A stretch of 64,000 bases of DNA. Source: Phycisphaerae bacterium (lineage in GTDB: Bacteria; Planctomycetota; Phycisphaerae; Phycisphaerales; UBA1924). Shown here piece by piece: positions 1-9,561 of the stretch (position 1 is its first letter; each line of letters opens with the position of its first letter). Made by a program: the position numbers and the translations under genes. The stretch lies in NCBI GenBank assembly GCA_014192545.1, contig BJHL01000010.1:41190-105189 (forward strand). The letters run 5' to 3'. The notes beneath the pieces are model-generated. The model saw only the letters and a program-made list of their open reading frames with translations, ran no database searches and was not told where the DNA came from.

Positions 1-599
1 AGCTCGATGTCTTCGAAAAGCAAGTCCTCCCCGAACTCTTGGAAGCTCGCAAATCCACGAAGCGCCTTCGCATCTGGAGCGCCGCCTGCAGCAGCGGCGA
101 AGAACCCTACACCCTCGCCATTCAAATCCATCGCTGCCTGGGCCTGCGCGCCGCCGACTGGAAAATCGAAATCGTCGGCTGCGACATCTCCGAAAAAGTC
201 CTCGAAATCGCGCAAACCGGCGTCTACACCGACTACGCCATGCGCACCACGCCAACTCTGATCAAGACCCGCTACTTCAAGCAAGACGGCCAGCAGTGGC
301 TGATTGACGAGCAGATCAAGAAGATGGTCAACTTCCAGTTGCACAATCTCAAAGATCGCCTGGGCGCCAAGCGCTTCGGCACCTTCGACGTCATCTTTTG
401 CCGCAACGTCATGATCTACTTCGATGATGCCATGAAGGACACCGTCGTGCAGTGCTTCAGCGATCAACTCGCCGCCGATGGCACGCTCTTCATCGGTCAC
501 AGCGAAAACATCCGCACCAGCAATCAGTTCGCCGCCATGCCCATTGCCCAGGGCTTCTGCTACCGCAAGGTCAAAGCAGTAACGAAATTAGCCGCTTAA
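1..599 (+). CDS. cheR: CheR-type chemoreceptor methyltransferase, 3' part
   Basis: This is the C-terminal part of a CheR methyltransferase, which methylates glutamates of chemoreceptors using S-adenosylmethionine in the cytoplasm. The frame is open from the first bases of the window, so the 5' end lies outside. The visible part carries the CheR signature WSAACSSGEEPYTLA (SAM-binding motif I), then IVGCDISEKVLEIA, and FDVIFCRNVMIYFDD, the typical CheR motif IV. The protein ends near GFCYRKV, as usual for stand-alone CheR without a TPR tail. It is followed after 18 bases by cheA, which supports an operon. The family call is secure; only the missing N-terminal domain is unseen. Confidence 0.93.
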   Translation, partial: LDVFEKQVLPELLEARKSTKRLRIWSAACSSGEEPYTLAIQIHRCLGLRAADWKIEIVGCDISEKVLEIAQTGVYTDYAMRTTPTLIKTRYFKQDGQQWLIDEQIKKMVNFQLHNLKDRLGAKRFGTFDVIFCRNVMIYFDDAMKDTVVQCFSDQLAADGTLFIGHSENIRTSNQFAAMPIAQGFCYRKVKAVTKLAA

Positions 600-617
600 T
601 CACAAAGGGAGTCAACC

Positions 618-2876
618 GTGCCTGCAGGCTTTGATCAAGAGATTGTGCAAGACTTCCTGACTGAGTCAGGTGAATTGCTTGGCTTGCTCGAGGGCGACCT
701 GCTCGTGCTCGAGTCCACGCCTCGCGATCCTGAACTGCTCAACAAGGTTTTTCGCGCTTTGCACACCATTAAAGGCAGCGCGAGCTTCCTGCAACTTACC
801 AATCTCGTCACCATCGCTCACGCCGCCGAAAGCGCACTCAACGCCGCCCGCAATGGCGTCATCGTCGTGGGCCCCGCGATGATGAACCTGCTGCTCGACG
901 CAGTTGACATCCTCAAAACCCACATGAGCCAGCTCGCAGCGGCAGAAGAACTCTCAGTTCCCCGCGCCGACCTTGTCGCCCAACTCGCCGAAATCGGCGA
1001 AGGAAAATCAAACATCAACGCCGCGCACACCGCCGCGCACGTACCCGCAACACCCACGCCCGCAGCACAAGCACCGCAACAAACCAAACCCACCACACCA
1101 ACGTCAACCAACTCCACCAGTGTGCGCAAACTCGAACTCGGCCCAGGCAAAGCCGACCTGCTCGATTACCTCGTCGCCGATCTCGACGAAACCATGGGCA
1201 AGGTGCAAGCCAGTCTCGACGCCCTCGCCGGCGCCAAAGATGTCACCACATCCGCGCAGTCTCTCTCCGACACCTGCGAACAACTGGGACGCTGCGTCGA
1301 TTTCTTCGAACACAGCCAAATGGGCCAAATTGCTCAGGCCATGGCCAAAGCCGCCGGCAAACTCACCACCAGGCAAGATGCTCTCCAAAGCGTCATGCCC
1401 CACCTGCGCTCACTCTGCGAACTCGTCAACGTGCAAGCCCTGGGCATCAAGGCCGGCGAAGTCCGCGAAGTCACCGCCGACGAAGTCTTGGATCAACTCG
1501 AAGTCGCTTCCACCGGCGCATCCGCGGTAACTCCCGCGCCATCCGCACCACTCGGCGAGCCTCCTCACGAGCCCGTTCACGAACCTCACCCCCTCGCCCA
1601 GCCCGCCGACGAAGCACAGCCGCAAGTCGCACCCGACGCCAAAACTCCCGACGCCAAAGCCGAAAAGCACGACACCAAAACCGTCGAGAACACCATCCGC
1701 GTCGAAATCGGTCGCCTCGAATCACTCATGAATCTCGTGGGTGAACTGGTCCTCCAGAAGAACCGCATCGGCGCCCTCACGCGCCGCGCCGCCAGCACAA
1801 CCATCGCCGATGTCGAACTCACCGAGGCCTTCACCGCCGCTGCCGGGACTCTTGACCGAGTCACCAGCGACATCCAACTCGCCGTCATGCGCACCCGCAT
1901 GCAGCCCCTCGAAAAACTCTTCGGCCGCTACCCGCGCCTCATCCGCGACCTCGCGAGCAAGACCGGCAAGAAAATCCAACTCATCATCGAAGGTGGCGAC
2001 ACCGAAGTTGACAAAAGCGTCATCGAGGAACTGGGCGATCCGCTCATCCACTTGCTCCGCAATAGTTGCGACCATGGCCTCGAACTGCCCGAAGATCGCG
2101 TCAAATCAGGCAAACCCGAAACCGGCATCCTCACCCTGCGCGCCAGCCACGAAGGCAGCCACGTCCGCGTCATGGTCATCGACGACGGCCGAGGCCTATC
2201 CCGCGAACGCATCTGCAAGAAAGCCGTCGAACGCGGCCTCGTCACGCAAGAACAAGTCGCTGCCCTCTCTGATCGCGAAGTCTGGAGCTTCATCTTCGAA
2301 GCTGGCTTCAGCACCGCCGAAAAAGTCAGCGACCTCTCCGGTCGCGGCGTAGGAATGGATGTGGTCCGCACCAACATCCAAAAGCTCAAAGGTTCCATCG
2401 ACCTCTCCAGCGAGTTCGGCAAAGGCACCACCATCAGCATCACCATCCCGCTCACCGTCGCCATTCTCCCCGCCATGATGGTCGGCGTCGGCTCCGAAAT
2501 CTACGCCCTCCCCTTGGGCAGCATCCTTGAAATCGTCCGCCCACAACCCGAGCAGGTCAACAGCATCGGCGGCCACTCCGTCATGCGACTGCGCGACTCG
2601 GTTCTCCCCCTCGTCGATGCCGCCGACCTCTTCGACCAACCTGCAGACAAACGCGTTGACAGTCTGTTCGTCGTCGTCCTCCAACAACACGAAAAACGCG
2701 TAGGCCTCAAAGTCACGCGACTCATCGGTCAGCAAGAAGTTGTTATCAAAGCCCTCGACGAAGCAGGCGCAAGTTCAACGCCTCGCGCCGTCAGCGGCGC
2801 CACCGTTCGTGACGATGGCGGCGTCAGTTTGATCGTTGATGTGGACCGCCTCATCACAATGGCCGAAGGTAGATAA
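618..2876 (+). CDS. cheA: Chemotaxis histidine kinase CheA
   Basis: CheA autophosphorylates on a histidine and passes the phosphate to CheY. It starts with GTG behind an AAAGGGA ribosome site. Domain order over 752 residues: HPt domain at 1-110 with phospho-His 49 in ALHTIKGSASF; a Pro/Thr/Ala-rich linker at about 135-170; a helical segment at about 170-290 that looks HPt-like but has no HTIKG motif; a second acidic linker; dimerisation helices from about 357 (RLESLMNLVGELVLQKNRI); a HATPase with N box LLRNSCDHGLE near 470, DDGRG near 522 and GRGVGMD near 575; and a C-terminal CheW-like domain from about 620. No clear P2 CheY-docking domain is seen. Neighbours cheR, cheX and cheY fit its role. 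No cheW or receptor gene is in the window. Confidence 0.97.
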   Translation: MPAGFDQEIVQDFLTESGELLGLLEGDLLVLESTPRDPELLNKVFRALHTIKGSASFLQLTNLVTIAHAAESALNAARNGVIVVGPAMMNLLLDAVDILKTHMSQLAAAEELSVPRADLVAQLAEIGEGKSNINAAHTAAHVPATPTPAAQAPQQTKPTTPTSTNSTSVRKLELGPGKADLLDYLVADLDETMGKVQASLDALAGAKDVTTSAQSLSDTCEQLGRCVDFFEHSQMGQIAQAMAKAAGKLTTRQDALQSVMPHLRSLCELVNVQALGIKAGEVREVTADEVLDQLEVASTGASAVTPAPSAPLGEPPHEPVHEPHPLAQPADEAQPQVAPDAKTPDAKAEKHDTKTVENTIRVEIGRLESLMNLVGELVLQKNRIGALTRRAASTTIADVELTEAFTAAAGTLDRVTSDIQLAVMRTRMQPLEKLFGRYPRLIRDLASKTGKKIQLIIEGGDTEVDKSVIEELGDPLIHLLRNSCDHGLELPEDRVKSGKPETGILTLRASHEGSHVRVMVIDDGRGLSRERICKKAVERGLVTQEQVAALSDREVWSFIFEAGFSTAEKVSDLSGRGVGMDVVRTNIQKLKGSIDLSSEFGKGTTISITIPLTVAILPAMMVGVGSEIYALPLGSILEIVRPQPEQVNSIGGHSVMRLRDSVLPLVDAADLFDQPADKRVDSLFVVVLQQHEKRVGLKVTRLIGQQEVVIKALDEAGASSTPRAVSGATVRDDGGVSLIVDVDRLITMAEGR

Positions 2877-2977
2877 ATCAGCAGCGTTATGTAGTCGTTT
2901 CATAACTCACGCAGTTTCGAGCAAGATCAGGTCAGTCAATCAAGCACCCCGCACCATCGTCAAGGAGCAGACAGCCC

Positions 2978-3490
2978 ATGGACCCGATGTTCATCAAACC
3001 CTTCATCGCCAGCATCCAAAACGTCTTCTCGACGATGATGCAACTCCAAGTCACCGTCAAAGAACCCTTCGTCAAGAAGGACAGCAATCCCTGCCACGAT
3101 GTCTCGGGCATCATCGGCATGAGCGGCGACGTCCAAGGCAGTGTCATCCTCTCCTTACCCCAAAAGACCGCTGAAAACGTCGTCGCCCTCTTCGCTGGCT
3201 GCCCCATGCAACTCGGCACGCCCGACTTCGCCGACGCCATCGGTGAACTCGTCAACATGGTCAGCGGCGGCGCAAAAGCCATGTTCAAAGACAAGAGAGT
3301 CTCCATCAGTTGCCCCAGCGTCATCATCGGCGGCAACCACCACGTCGCTCGCCAGAGCGACATCCCCTGCGTCGTCATCCCCTGCACCACTGACTGCGGC
3401 GATGTCTACATCGAAGTCATGATCAAGCCCGCCTCCGTCAGCTCGCCCGCCAAAACCGTTGCTGCCACGGCCCACCCCGCCAAAGCCTAA
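2978..3490 (+). CDS. cheX: CheX-like CheY-P phosphatase
   Basis: This 170-residue protein belongs to the CheC/CheX/FliY phosphatase family, which removes phosphate from CheY. The catalytic E-x-x-N signature is visible as Glu90 and Asn93 in GELVNMVSGGAK. The DVSGIIGMSGDVQGSVIL segment matches the beta-rich CheX core. A single E-x-x-N copy and the short length favour CheX over CheC, which usually has two. The ATG at 2978 lies about ten bases after an AAGGAG site. The position between cheA and cheY agrees with a role in terminating the signal. The function is inferred from family membership. Confidence 0.88.
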   Translation: MDPMFIKPFIASIQNVFSTMMQLQVTVKEPFVKKDSNPCHDVSGIIGMSGDVQGSVILSLPQKTAENVVALFAGCPMQLGTPDFADAIGELVNMVSGGAKAMFKDKRVSISCPSVIIGGNHHVARQSDIPCVVIPCTTDCGDVYIEVMIKPASVSSPAKTVAATAHPAKA

Positions 3491-3569
3491 TCCTCTCCCG
3501 TTGTTTTACCAAAGCTCGCTCGCTATTGCGACGACATTCCTCACACGACAGCACATCAGGAAATGAACC

Positions 3570-3950
3570 ATGCGGATTCTCCTCGTAGACGATTCCAAAA
3601 CAATGCGAAACATCCAAAAGGCTGTTCTCGCGCAACTCGGTCACACCGAAATCCTCGAAGCTTGCGACGGTCAAGACGCCCTCAGCAAGGCCCCGGCCTT
3701 CCGCGCCGACCTCATGCTGGTTGACTGGAACATGCCCAACATGGACGGCCTCACCTTCGTCAAGGCCTGGCGTAGCAACAACAAAACCACGCCCATCATC
3801 ATGGTTACGACTGAAGCCGAAAAGAGCCGCGTCATCGAAGCCATCAAAGCCGGCGTCAACAATTACGTCGTCAAGCCCTTCACGCCTGACCTCCTCAGCC
3901 AACGCATCCAAGAAACCCTCGCCAAGTGCGGCCAATCCGCTGCGGCTTGA
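3570..3950 (+). CDS. cheY: Chemotaxis response regulator CheY
   Basis: This single-domain receiver of 126 residues carries the full set of CheY residues: the acidic pair Asp7/Asp8 in LLVDDSKTMR, phospho-acceptor Asp52 in LVDWNMPNMDG, Thr80 in IIMVTTEAEK and Lys102 in VVKPF. There is no output domain. A GGAAATG-type ribosome site precedes the ATG. As the phosphorylated output of CheA it would act on the flagellar switch or on another motility system. It sits 79 bases after cheX and is the last clear che gene. The receiver could serve type IV pili rather than flagella; nothing else here decides that. Confidence 0.95.
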   Translation: MRILLVDDSKTMRNIQKAVLAQLGHTEILEACDGQDALSKAPAFRADLMLVDWNMPNMDGLTFVKAWRSNNKTTPIIMVTTEAEKSRVIEAIKAGVNNYVVKPFTPDLLSQRIQETLAKCGQSAAA

Positions 3951-4207
3951 TCCTCCGACGCCGGACCTGAGGCTCTGCGAAGGTCCGGATCGAACAACCA
4001 GCCGCGCACAAAACAAATGCAATCCGTGCGGCAACGGGTCGAAGGAACCCCACGTTTCCAACGCGGCTCCATCTTCTTCCAACTCTGCAACTGCTCTGCA
4101 CACAATCAGTGCATCCGCACTAAGTCCAGTCCAATCAGTGGGTGGGAACATCTGACAACCGCGCGAACCCTGTCTGTTCGCTGCCGAGGACCCAGGAGCC
4201 TCGCGTC

Positions 4208-5776
4208 ATGTCTGCATCGGAGGAACATTCCGCGCACACCAGCCTCGAGCGTCTCATCCGCGTCGAAATCGCCGCCGACCGCCTCGAAGCCTCGCTGTAT
4301 CTCGCGCCGAATATCTCGCCCGACCTGCTCATCGACGCATATCTCCACATGCGCCTCGATCAAGCCGGCATCATCCGCAACGCTGAGCGCGACGCTGGCG
4401 TCCGCTGGATCATCCGCGAATACCTCGACAGAGCCGCCGAAGAACTCCGCCGCACCGTCATCACCGGCACCCCGCCCCAACACGGCGTCGACGCCAAACT
4501 CGAAATCATCCCGCCAGCGGCCGGTGACACCGCAAACACGCCAAGCACGCAAGACGCCGCAGCGAACGCCACCACCGACCCCTACGCCCGCACCCAAGTC
4601 AACTGGGTCGCCGCAGGCACCGTCGTCGCCCGCATCATTCCCGCCAAGCACGGTCGCGATGGCGTCAACGTCCTAGGCGAAGCCATCCCCGCCAATCCCG
4701 CTCGCGCAATAAATCCTCGCCTCGATGACTTCCTGCAACTCAACGCCAACGGCGACATCATCGCCCTCCGCACTGGCAAGCTCATCCACAAGAATAACTC
4801 CCTCCGCCTCGACAACACCATCACCATCACAGGCAACGTCGACTTCTCCACAAGCAACGTCGTCTTCCCAGGCAACGTCATCATCGAAAGAGGCGTCCGC
4901 GACTGCTTCAAGGTCGAAGCCAAAGGCGACATCACCGTGCGCGATCTCGTTGACGCTGCCACGCTCATCGCCGACGGCTCCATCACGCTCGAGCAAGGCA
5001 TCGCCGCTCGCGAAAAAGGTTCCGTCACCGCCGGTCGCGACCTCGCCGCGAAGTACATGACCAACGTCCGCGCCACCGCCGCCCGCGACGCTCGCATCAT
5101 CAAAGAACTCAACAACTGCGAACTGCACGTCGGCCGCCGGCTTACCGCCCCCACCTGCTGCGTCGTGCGCGGACATATCACCACCGCCATGGAATGCGAA
5201 CTAGGCGAACTAGGCTGCGAAGGTGGCGGCACAACCATCGTCACCATCGGCGAATCAAGCTCCCTCACCGCCATCATCGCTCGCCTCGCCACGACGCAAG
5301 ACCAGCTCGATCGTCGCCTCGACCACGACAAAAAAAAACTCGACGAACTCCGCAGCGTCAAAAGTCTCGCCGCCTCTCACGCTGAACAACTCACCCAGCT
5401 TCAGTTCAATTTCAACCGAAGCTCGGGCTCGATGAAAAACCTCGTCAAGGCCGTCACTCGCGTCTCGCAATTGATCGCCCTGCACACCCACCACCAACTC
5501 ACCGTCCAAAACAAAATTCACCCCGGCGCCCAAGTTCGCATGGGCAAGTGGACCTGCGAATTCACCAAGCCTCTCGTGGGCCCCGTCCGCATCAGCACCG
5601 ACGGCGAAGCCATGCCCGTCATCAAGAATCTCCTGACAGGCGCCGAAACCCCCGCCAACAAACTCGCTCGTGTCCACAGCCAATCCGCCGAAGAAAGCAT
5701 CCGCACCCTGACCCGCAAACTAGGCCTCGACTTCGACGCCATCGCCACCGTCGCCGCCGCCATGCGAGCCGCCTGA
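4208..5776 (+). CDS. FapA family (DUF342) protein
   Basis: This is a DUF342/FapA-type protein of 522 residues. Such proteins have a beta-helical polymer-like core and are found near che and flagellar genes. The ATG at 4208 is chosen because AGGAG at 4194-4198 is correctly spaced; an upstream in-frame ATG at 4142 has no such site. Supporting features are a core of short repeating beta-strands between residues 200 and 360 (for example GNVDFSTSNVVFPGNVIIERG, then GSITLEQGIAAREKGSV), a helical segment near 390-430 rich in Lys and Leu (QDQLDRRLDHDKKKLDELR), and a small C-terminal strand-rich part. FapA was named flagellar assembly protein A, but its molecular role is not settled, so only the family is claimed. 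Confidence 0.85.
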   Translation: MSASEEHSAHTSLERLIRVEIAADRLEASLYLAPNISPDLLIDAYLHMRLDQAGIIRNAERDAGVRWIIREYLDRAAEELRRTVITGTPPQHGVDAKLEIIPPAAGDTANTPSTQDAAANATTDPYARTQVNWVAAGTVVARIIPAKHGRDGVNVLGEAIPANPARAINPRLDDFLQLNANGDIIALRTGKLIHKNNSLRLDNTITITGNVDFSTSNVVFPGNVIIERGVRDCFKVEAKGDITVRDLVDAATLIADGSITLEQGIAAREKGSVTAGRDLAAKYMTNVRATAARDARIIKELNNCELHVGRRLTAPTCCVVRGHITTAMECELGELGCEGGGTTIVTIGESSSLTAIIARLATTQDQLDRRLDHDKKKLDELRSVKSLAASHAEQLTQLQFNFNRSSGSMKNLVKAVTRVSQLIALHTHHQLTVQNKIHPGAQVRMGKWTCEFTKPLVGPVRISTDGEAMPVIKNLLTGAETPANKLARVHSQSAEESIRTLTRKLGLDFDAIATVAAAMRAA

Positions 5777-5871
5777 ATCACGCTTGCCCCCGGCCCTACC
5801 ATTCACCCAGCGGACACTGCGTCTGGCCCGCGTGGCTAGCCCCGCTTTCTCGTCTCAAGATTGGGTGCTTG

Positions 5872-7269
5872 ATGCCTGTGCGGAAGCCACATCGCTCGTT
5901 TGTCGTCCCGCTCACCGCCTTTGCAGGTGTCGTCGCGCTGGTTACTGCCGCCGCCGCCACCACCGCCCTCGCCCTCCAAACCGCACCAGCCCCCACACCC
6001 AAGCCAACTCCCACTCAAACCCCCGCGCCAACTCCCACTCCAGCCCAAGTCGAACAGCGCGAAACCGAACTCACCCTCAAAGACGGTCAAAAAGTAACCG
6101 GCGTCCTCGTCTCGCAAGACGCCGCCAACGTCGTCCTCAATATCCAAGGCGTCCGCACCACGTTCGCCATGAACCAGGTCGCGCGCCTCACCGACCTGCC
6201 CACCATCGCCGAACGCTACCAGCGCTTCCACGCCAACACCCCCGACGAAGACGTCGAAGGCCTCCTCAAACTCGCCCGCTGGCTGCACGAACGCAAACGC
6301 TACGACCTCGCCTTGATCGAAGTTGGCCGCGCCCTCAAAGCCGAACCCGACCACCCCGGCGCCAACCAACTCAAAATCGTTCTCGACGAACAACTCAAAC
6401 TCGAAGGCCTCACGCCTGCCCCCGCCCAGCCCAAAGAGCCTCGCGTCCGCCCCTTGGCCCCGCGCGACGCCATGGACGATTTCCCTCTCCTCTCAGACGA
6501 ACAAATCAATCTCATCCGCGTCTTCGAGGTCGATCTCAAAGACCCGCCGCGCATGATCATCCCCCGCGCCGCCGTCGAACAGTTCATGACCAAATACGCC
6601 GGCCAACTCGTCCAAGGCCGGGGCCAAGTCCCAACCACGCCCGAAGGCCGCGAGCAGTTCCTCCGCCAAAAGCCCGCCGAAATCCTCGCCTGGTTCTTCG
6701 ATCTCCGCGCCCGCGAGTTCTACGAACGCGTCGAAGTGCAAGAAAACCCCCGCGGCATGCGTCAATTCATCGATGATGTCCACCGCACTTGGCTCATCAA
6801 CGCCTGCTCCACCACCAAATGCCATGGCGGCGAAGAAGCCGGCCGCCTCTTCCTCTACACCCGCAAACCCAACAACGCCCGCTCCGCCTACACCAACTTC
6901 CTCATCTTGGACCGCTTCCGCACCACCGAAGGCGGCGGCCTCATCGACTACGCCGAACCAGGCCGCAGCCCCCTCCTCCACATGGGCCTGCCCCGCAACA
7001 AAGCCCTCTTCAAACACCCCGAAGTTGGCGGCCTCGGCCGCGTCTGGAAGCCCACCTTCGACAGCGAAGACGACCCCAAATTCCGCGCCGCCGTCTCATG
7101 GATCCAATCCATGTACGAAAATCGCTCGGGCTACCCCATCGAATACACCCCGCCCGTCCCCGGCCCGCTGCAAACCGCCCCAGGCGACCGCAACCCCAAG
7201 CTCGCCGACCCGTCCGCCGACCCGTCCAAGGACGCGCCCAAGCCCACACCCCCTCCCCAGCCCCGTTGA
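5872..7269 (+). CDS. Exported protein with CX4CH motif, possible c-type haem protein
   Basis: I do not recognise this family. The ATG at 5872 starts a clear signal peptide (HRSFVVPLTAFAGVVALVTAAAATTALALQ), so the longer upstream reading is not used. It is followed by a Pro/Thr linker at about residues 38-60, a small beta segment (ETELTLKDGQKVTGVLVSQ), and a TPR-like helical pair near 120-170. The distal part holds Cys312-S-T-T-K-Cys317-His318-Gly-Gly, a CX4CH arrangement that resembles a cytochrome c haem site but has four spacer residues instead of two. A proline-rich tail ends the 465-residue protein. It is likely periplasmic. Haem attachment is a guess; the motif could also bind a metal. 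Confidence 0.75.
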   Translation: MPVRKPHRSFVVPLTAFAGVVALVTAAAATTALALQTAPAPTPKPTPTQTPAPTPTPAQVEQRETELTLKDGQKVTGVLVSQDAANVVLNIQGVRTTFAMNQVARLTDLPTIAERYQRFHANTPDEDVEGLLKLARWLHERKRYDLALIEVGRALKAEPDHPGANQLKIVLDEQLKLEGLTPAPAQPKEPRVRPLAPRDAMDDFPLLSDEQINLIRVFEVDLKDPPRMIIPRAAVEQFMTKYAGQLVQGRGQVPTTPEGREQFLRQKPAEILAWFFDLRAREFYERVEVQENPRGMRQFIDDVHRTWLINACSTTKCHGGEEAGRLFLYTRKPNNARSAYTNFLILDRFRTTEGGGLIDYAEPGRSPLLHMGLPRNKALFKHPEVGGLGRVWKPTFDSEDDPKFRAAVSWIQSMYENRSGYPIEYTPPVPGPLQTAPGDRNPKLADPSADPSKDAPKPTPPPQPR

Positions 7270-7402
7270 CTCGGTCCTACAGTCGCGACCCCAGCCGTAA
7301 CCGCGTCTCACCGCGCGCGTGACGAGCGTGACAACCGAGTTACCTTGCCATTATCCATTGGTCAGACCCCTGACCCCTCAGTGTGCGTAGAGAAGGATTG
7401 CC

Positions 7403-9313
7403 ATGATCAACCTCCGTCCCACGATCGCCCTCACCCTCTGCGTCGGCACCGTCCTTTCGCTCGCCGCTTGCGACGAATCCCCCTCCGCCCGTGCCATCAA
7501 AGACGCCGCCAACCAGGTGCAAGCCTCGGGCATCAACTCCGACTCCGCCACCAACCTCGCTGCCGACGCCAAAAAGGCCACCAGTGGCCTGGGCCAAATC
7601 GCCCAAGGCGAAGGCGGCGAGTCCCTCAGCGCAGTCCTGCTCACCGCCCAAGCTGACCTCGCCCAAGCCGAGTCCGAAGCCAGCAAAATTCCCGAAGCCG
7701 AAGGCCTCATCCGCCGCAACCTCGCCCTCCTCACTGAGCGCACCAGCCAATGGGCCAACTTCAACGCAGTCGGCACCGCCGCGGCCGGCTTTGACCCCAG
7801 CCGCGACATGTCCTCCTTCGAAGCCCAGAAGCGCGACCGCCAAAAAGACCTCGCCGAGTGGACCGCCAAGCGCGACCAGCTTCAAGCCCAGCTCACCGAC
7901 CTCGAGTCGCGCAGCACAACCGAAATCGAAGCCAGCAAAGGCTTCTTCAAGCAAGCCAGTGATCTCATGCAGCGCGTCAGCAGCGTGAGCGCTCGCGACG
8001 GTGTGCCGCTCGTCGAGCAAGCCGCGGCGCTCCGCAAGCAAGGCGACATGCGCCGCCTCGCAGGCGAACAACTCCAGGCCGAAATCGACGCCGTGCGCCC
8101 CGCCCTCGCCGAAGCCAGCGTCATGGCCAACCAGTTCAATAGCCAAATCACCGCCCTCAACACCGCCGTGGGCGAACTCAACACGCGCAAGGCCGAAAGC
8201 CAATCAACCAACACACAAGCCCAGGCCGACGCCGGCCGCATCGCGGGCGAAATCGACACCCTCGTCGCAGAACTCATGAAGGCTCACGACGAAACCTATC
8301 TCCCCGCCTTCACCAAAGCCACCAGCGGCTTTACCAAAGTCGTCACCGGCGCACGCAAGGCCCAGACCGACCAACCCAGCGGCACCGCCGCCAGCGCAGG
8401 CCGCGTCACCGCTGGCTCCGCTCAGCTCTCCCTCGCAGGCCTCCACTACGGCCGCGCCCAGCTCCTCGATGGCATGATCGGCACCCTCCGCGTCCTCAGC
8501 AACTCCAGCCCCGCCCTGCCGCAAAAAGCTGATTACGAAAGCCGCATCACCGCACTCACCGAACTCCTCAAGACCAGCGTCGAAGAATCCAGCAAAGCCC
8601 TGCAAGATGCGCAAAACAGCATGAACGGCGTGCAAGGCGCCAACCGCGAACGCATGCAGCAACTCAGCGAACTTGTCGGCAAGCTCGACAAAGTCGTCAA
8701 GGGCGAAGCTCTCGACCTCTCAGGCAAAGCCCCGCCGCCCAAGCTCGATGCGGACGGCGTGCCGGTCGCTGCCAAGCAACTCATCGGCAAGATGATCCAA
8801 CTCGCCAAGGACAAGGACTACGCCGGTTCAGCCGCGCTGATGCACTCGGCTACAGAAGACGGCAAGAAGATGATCGCCGCGCAAGCCAAAGTGAGCGAAG
8901 CGATGGCCAAGTTCGACAGCGCACTCAAAGCCAAGTTCAACGAAGACCTTGCCGCTGCCCTCGAGAAAACGCCCCAAGGCGCGATGATGGGCCAGATGCT
9001 CAAGGCAGGCGACATGAGCGCGATGGACCCCGCATCCGTCACCTACGCCATGCGAGGCGACACCGTCATGGTCAGCCTCCCCGGCTCGCCCATGCCGATG
9101 GAAGTCACGCAAGTCGAAGGCGAATGGAAAATGTCCCTGGGCCAAGCCGAAGCCATGGCCAGCATGATGCTCCCCATGATGGACAAGATGAGCACCAGCG
9201 CCGACGAACTCGCGGGTAAAGTCGAAGCCGGCGAATTCGCTGATTCCGCCGCCGCTGCCAACGCATTCCTCAAAGCAATCATGGCAGGCATGCCCGGCAT
9301 GGGCGGCGGCTGA
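7403..9313 (+). CDS. Coiled-coil lipoprotein of unknown function
   Basis: This 636-residue protein starts with a lipoprotein signal, VGTVLSLAACDESPS, with lipidated Cys at about 23. Most of the chain is Ala/Gln/Glu/Lys-rich helix with heptad character (for example LQAQLTDLESRSTTEIEASKG and LNTRKAESQSTNTQAQADAG), so long coiled coils are expected. The C-terminal third (from about residue 450) is a separate alpha/beta segment ending in a Met/Gly-rich tail, MPGMGGG. AGAAGGA just upstream acts as ribosome site. It should be anchored in a membrane facing the periplasm. No catalytic motif is seen. A perfect hairpin followed by T residues lies 60 bases downstream, so it ends its own transcript. Confidence 0.8.
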   Translation: MINLRPTIALTLCVGTVLSLAACDESPSARAIKDAANQVQASGINSDSATNLAADAKKATSGLGQIAQGEGGESLSAVLLTAQADLAQAESEASKIPEAEGLIRRNLALLTERTSQWANFNAVGTAAAGFDPSRDMSSFEAQKRDRQKDLAEWTAKRDQLQAQLTDLESRSTTEIEASKGFFKQASDLMQRVSSVSARDGVPLVEQAAALRKQGDMRRLAGEQLQAEIDAVRPALAEASVMANQFNSQITALNTAVGELNTRKAESQSTNTQAQADAGRIAGEIDTLVAELMKAHDETYLPAFTKATSGFTKVVTGARKAQTDQPSGTAASAGRVTAGSAQLSLAGLHYGRAQLLDGMIGTLRVLSNSSPALPQKADYESRITALTELLKTSVEESSKALQDAQNSMNGVQGANRERMQQLSELVGKLDKVVKGEALDLSGKAPPPKLDADGVPVAAKQLIGKMIQLAKDKDYAGSAALMHSATEDGKKMIAAQAKVSEAMAKFDSALKAKFNEDLAAALEKTPQGAMMGQMLKAGDMSAMDPASVTYAMRGDTVMVSLPGSPMPMEVTQVEGEWKMSLGQAEAMASMMLPMMDKMSTSADELAGKVEAGEFADSAAAANAFLKAIMAGMPGMGGG

Positions 9314-9372
9314 GTTCCTCGTCTGGCGAGTTCGTCGTCTCTCGAAGCTGACAAATCAAAAATCTGCATCCC

Positions 9373-9415
9373 AGTGACCGCGGTTGTGCGCCAACTTGCG
9401 GTCACTCTTCTTTTT
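9373..9415 (+). terminator. Rho-independent terminator after the coiled-coil lipoprotein gene
   Basis: A perfect 9-bp stem AGTGACCGC (9373-9381) pairs with GCGGTCACT (9398-9406), with an inner GTTG/CAAC helix, and is followed directly by CTTCTTTTT. It lies 60 bases after the lipoprotein stop codon. Confidence 0.85.
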
Positions 9416-9467
9416 GCCCCTTCCCTTCGCACCACTTTTCCCGTATACATATGCATGTCTTTGGTGC

Positions 9468-9486
9468 CCCGCGTTTGTAACGCGGG
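9468..9486. repeat. Short palindrome CCCGCGTT-tgt-AACGCGGG
   Basis: An 8-bp perfect inverted repeat with a 3-base loop sits in the gap before the amidohydrolase-like gene. There is no T-run after it, so it does not look like a terminator. A related CCCGCGT...ACGCGGG pair occurs inside rnpB. It may belong to a dispersed palindromic family, but only this copy stands alone in the window. Confidence 0.5.
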
Positions 9487-9561
9487 CTGCCGCTTCTACA
9501 TCTTCTACACCTGCTTGGCTCAAAGTTTCGTCACACATCTGTTTCAACCGGGAGGGGAATC

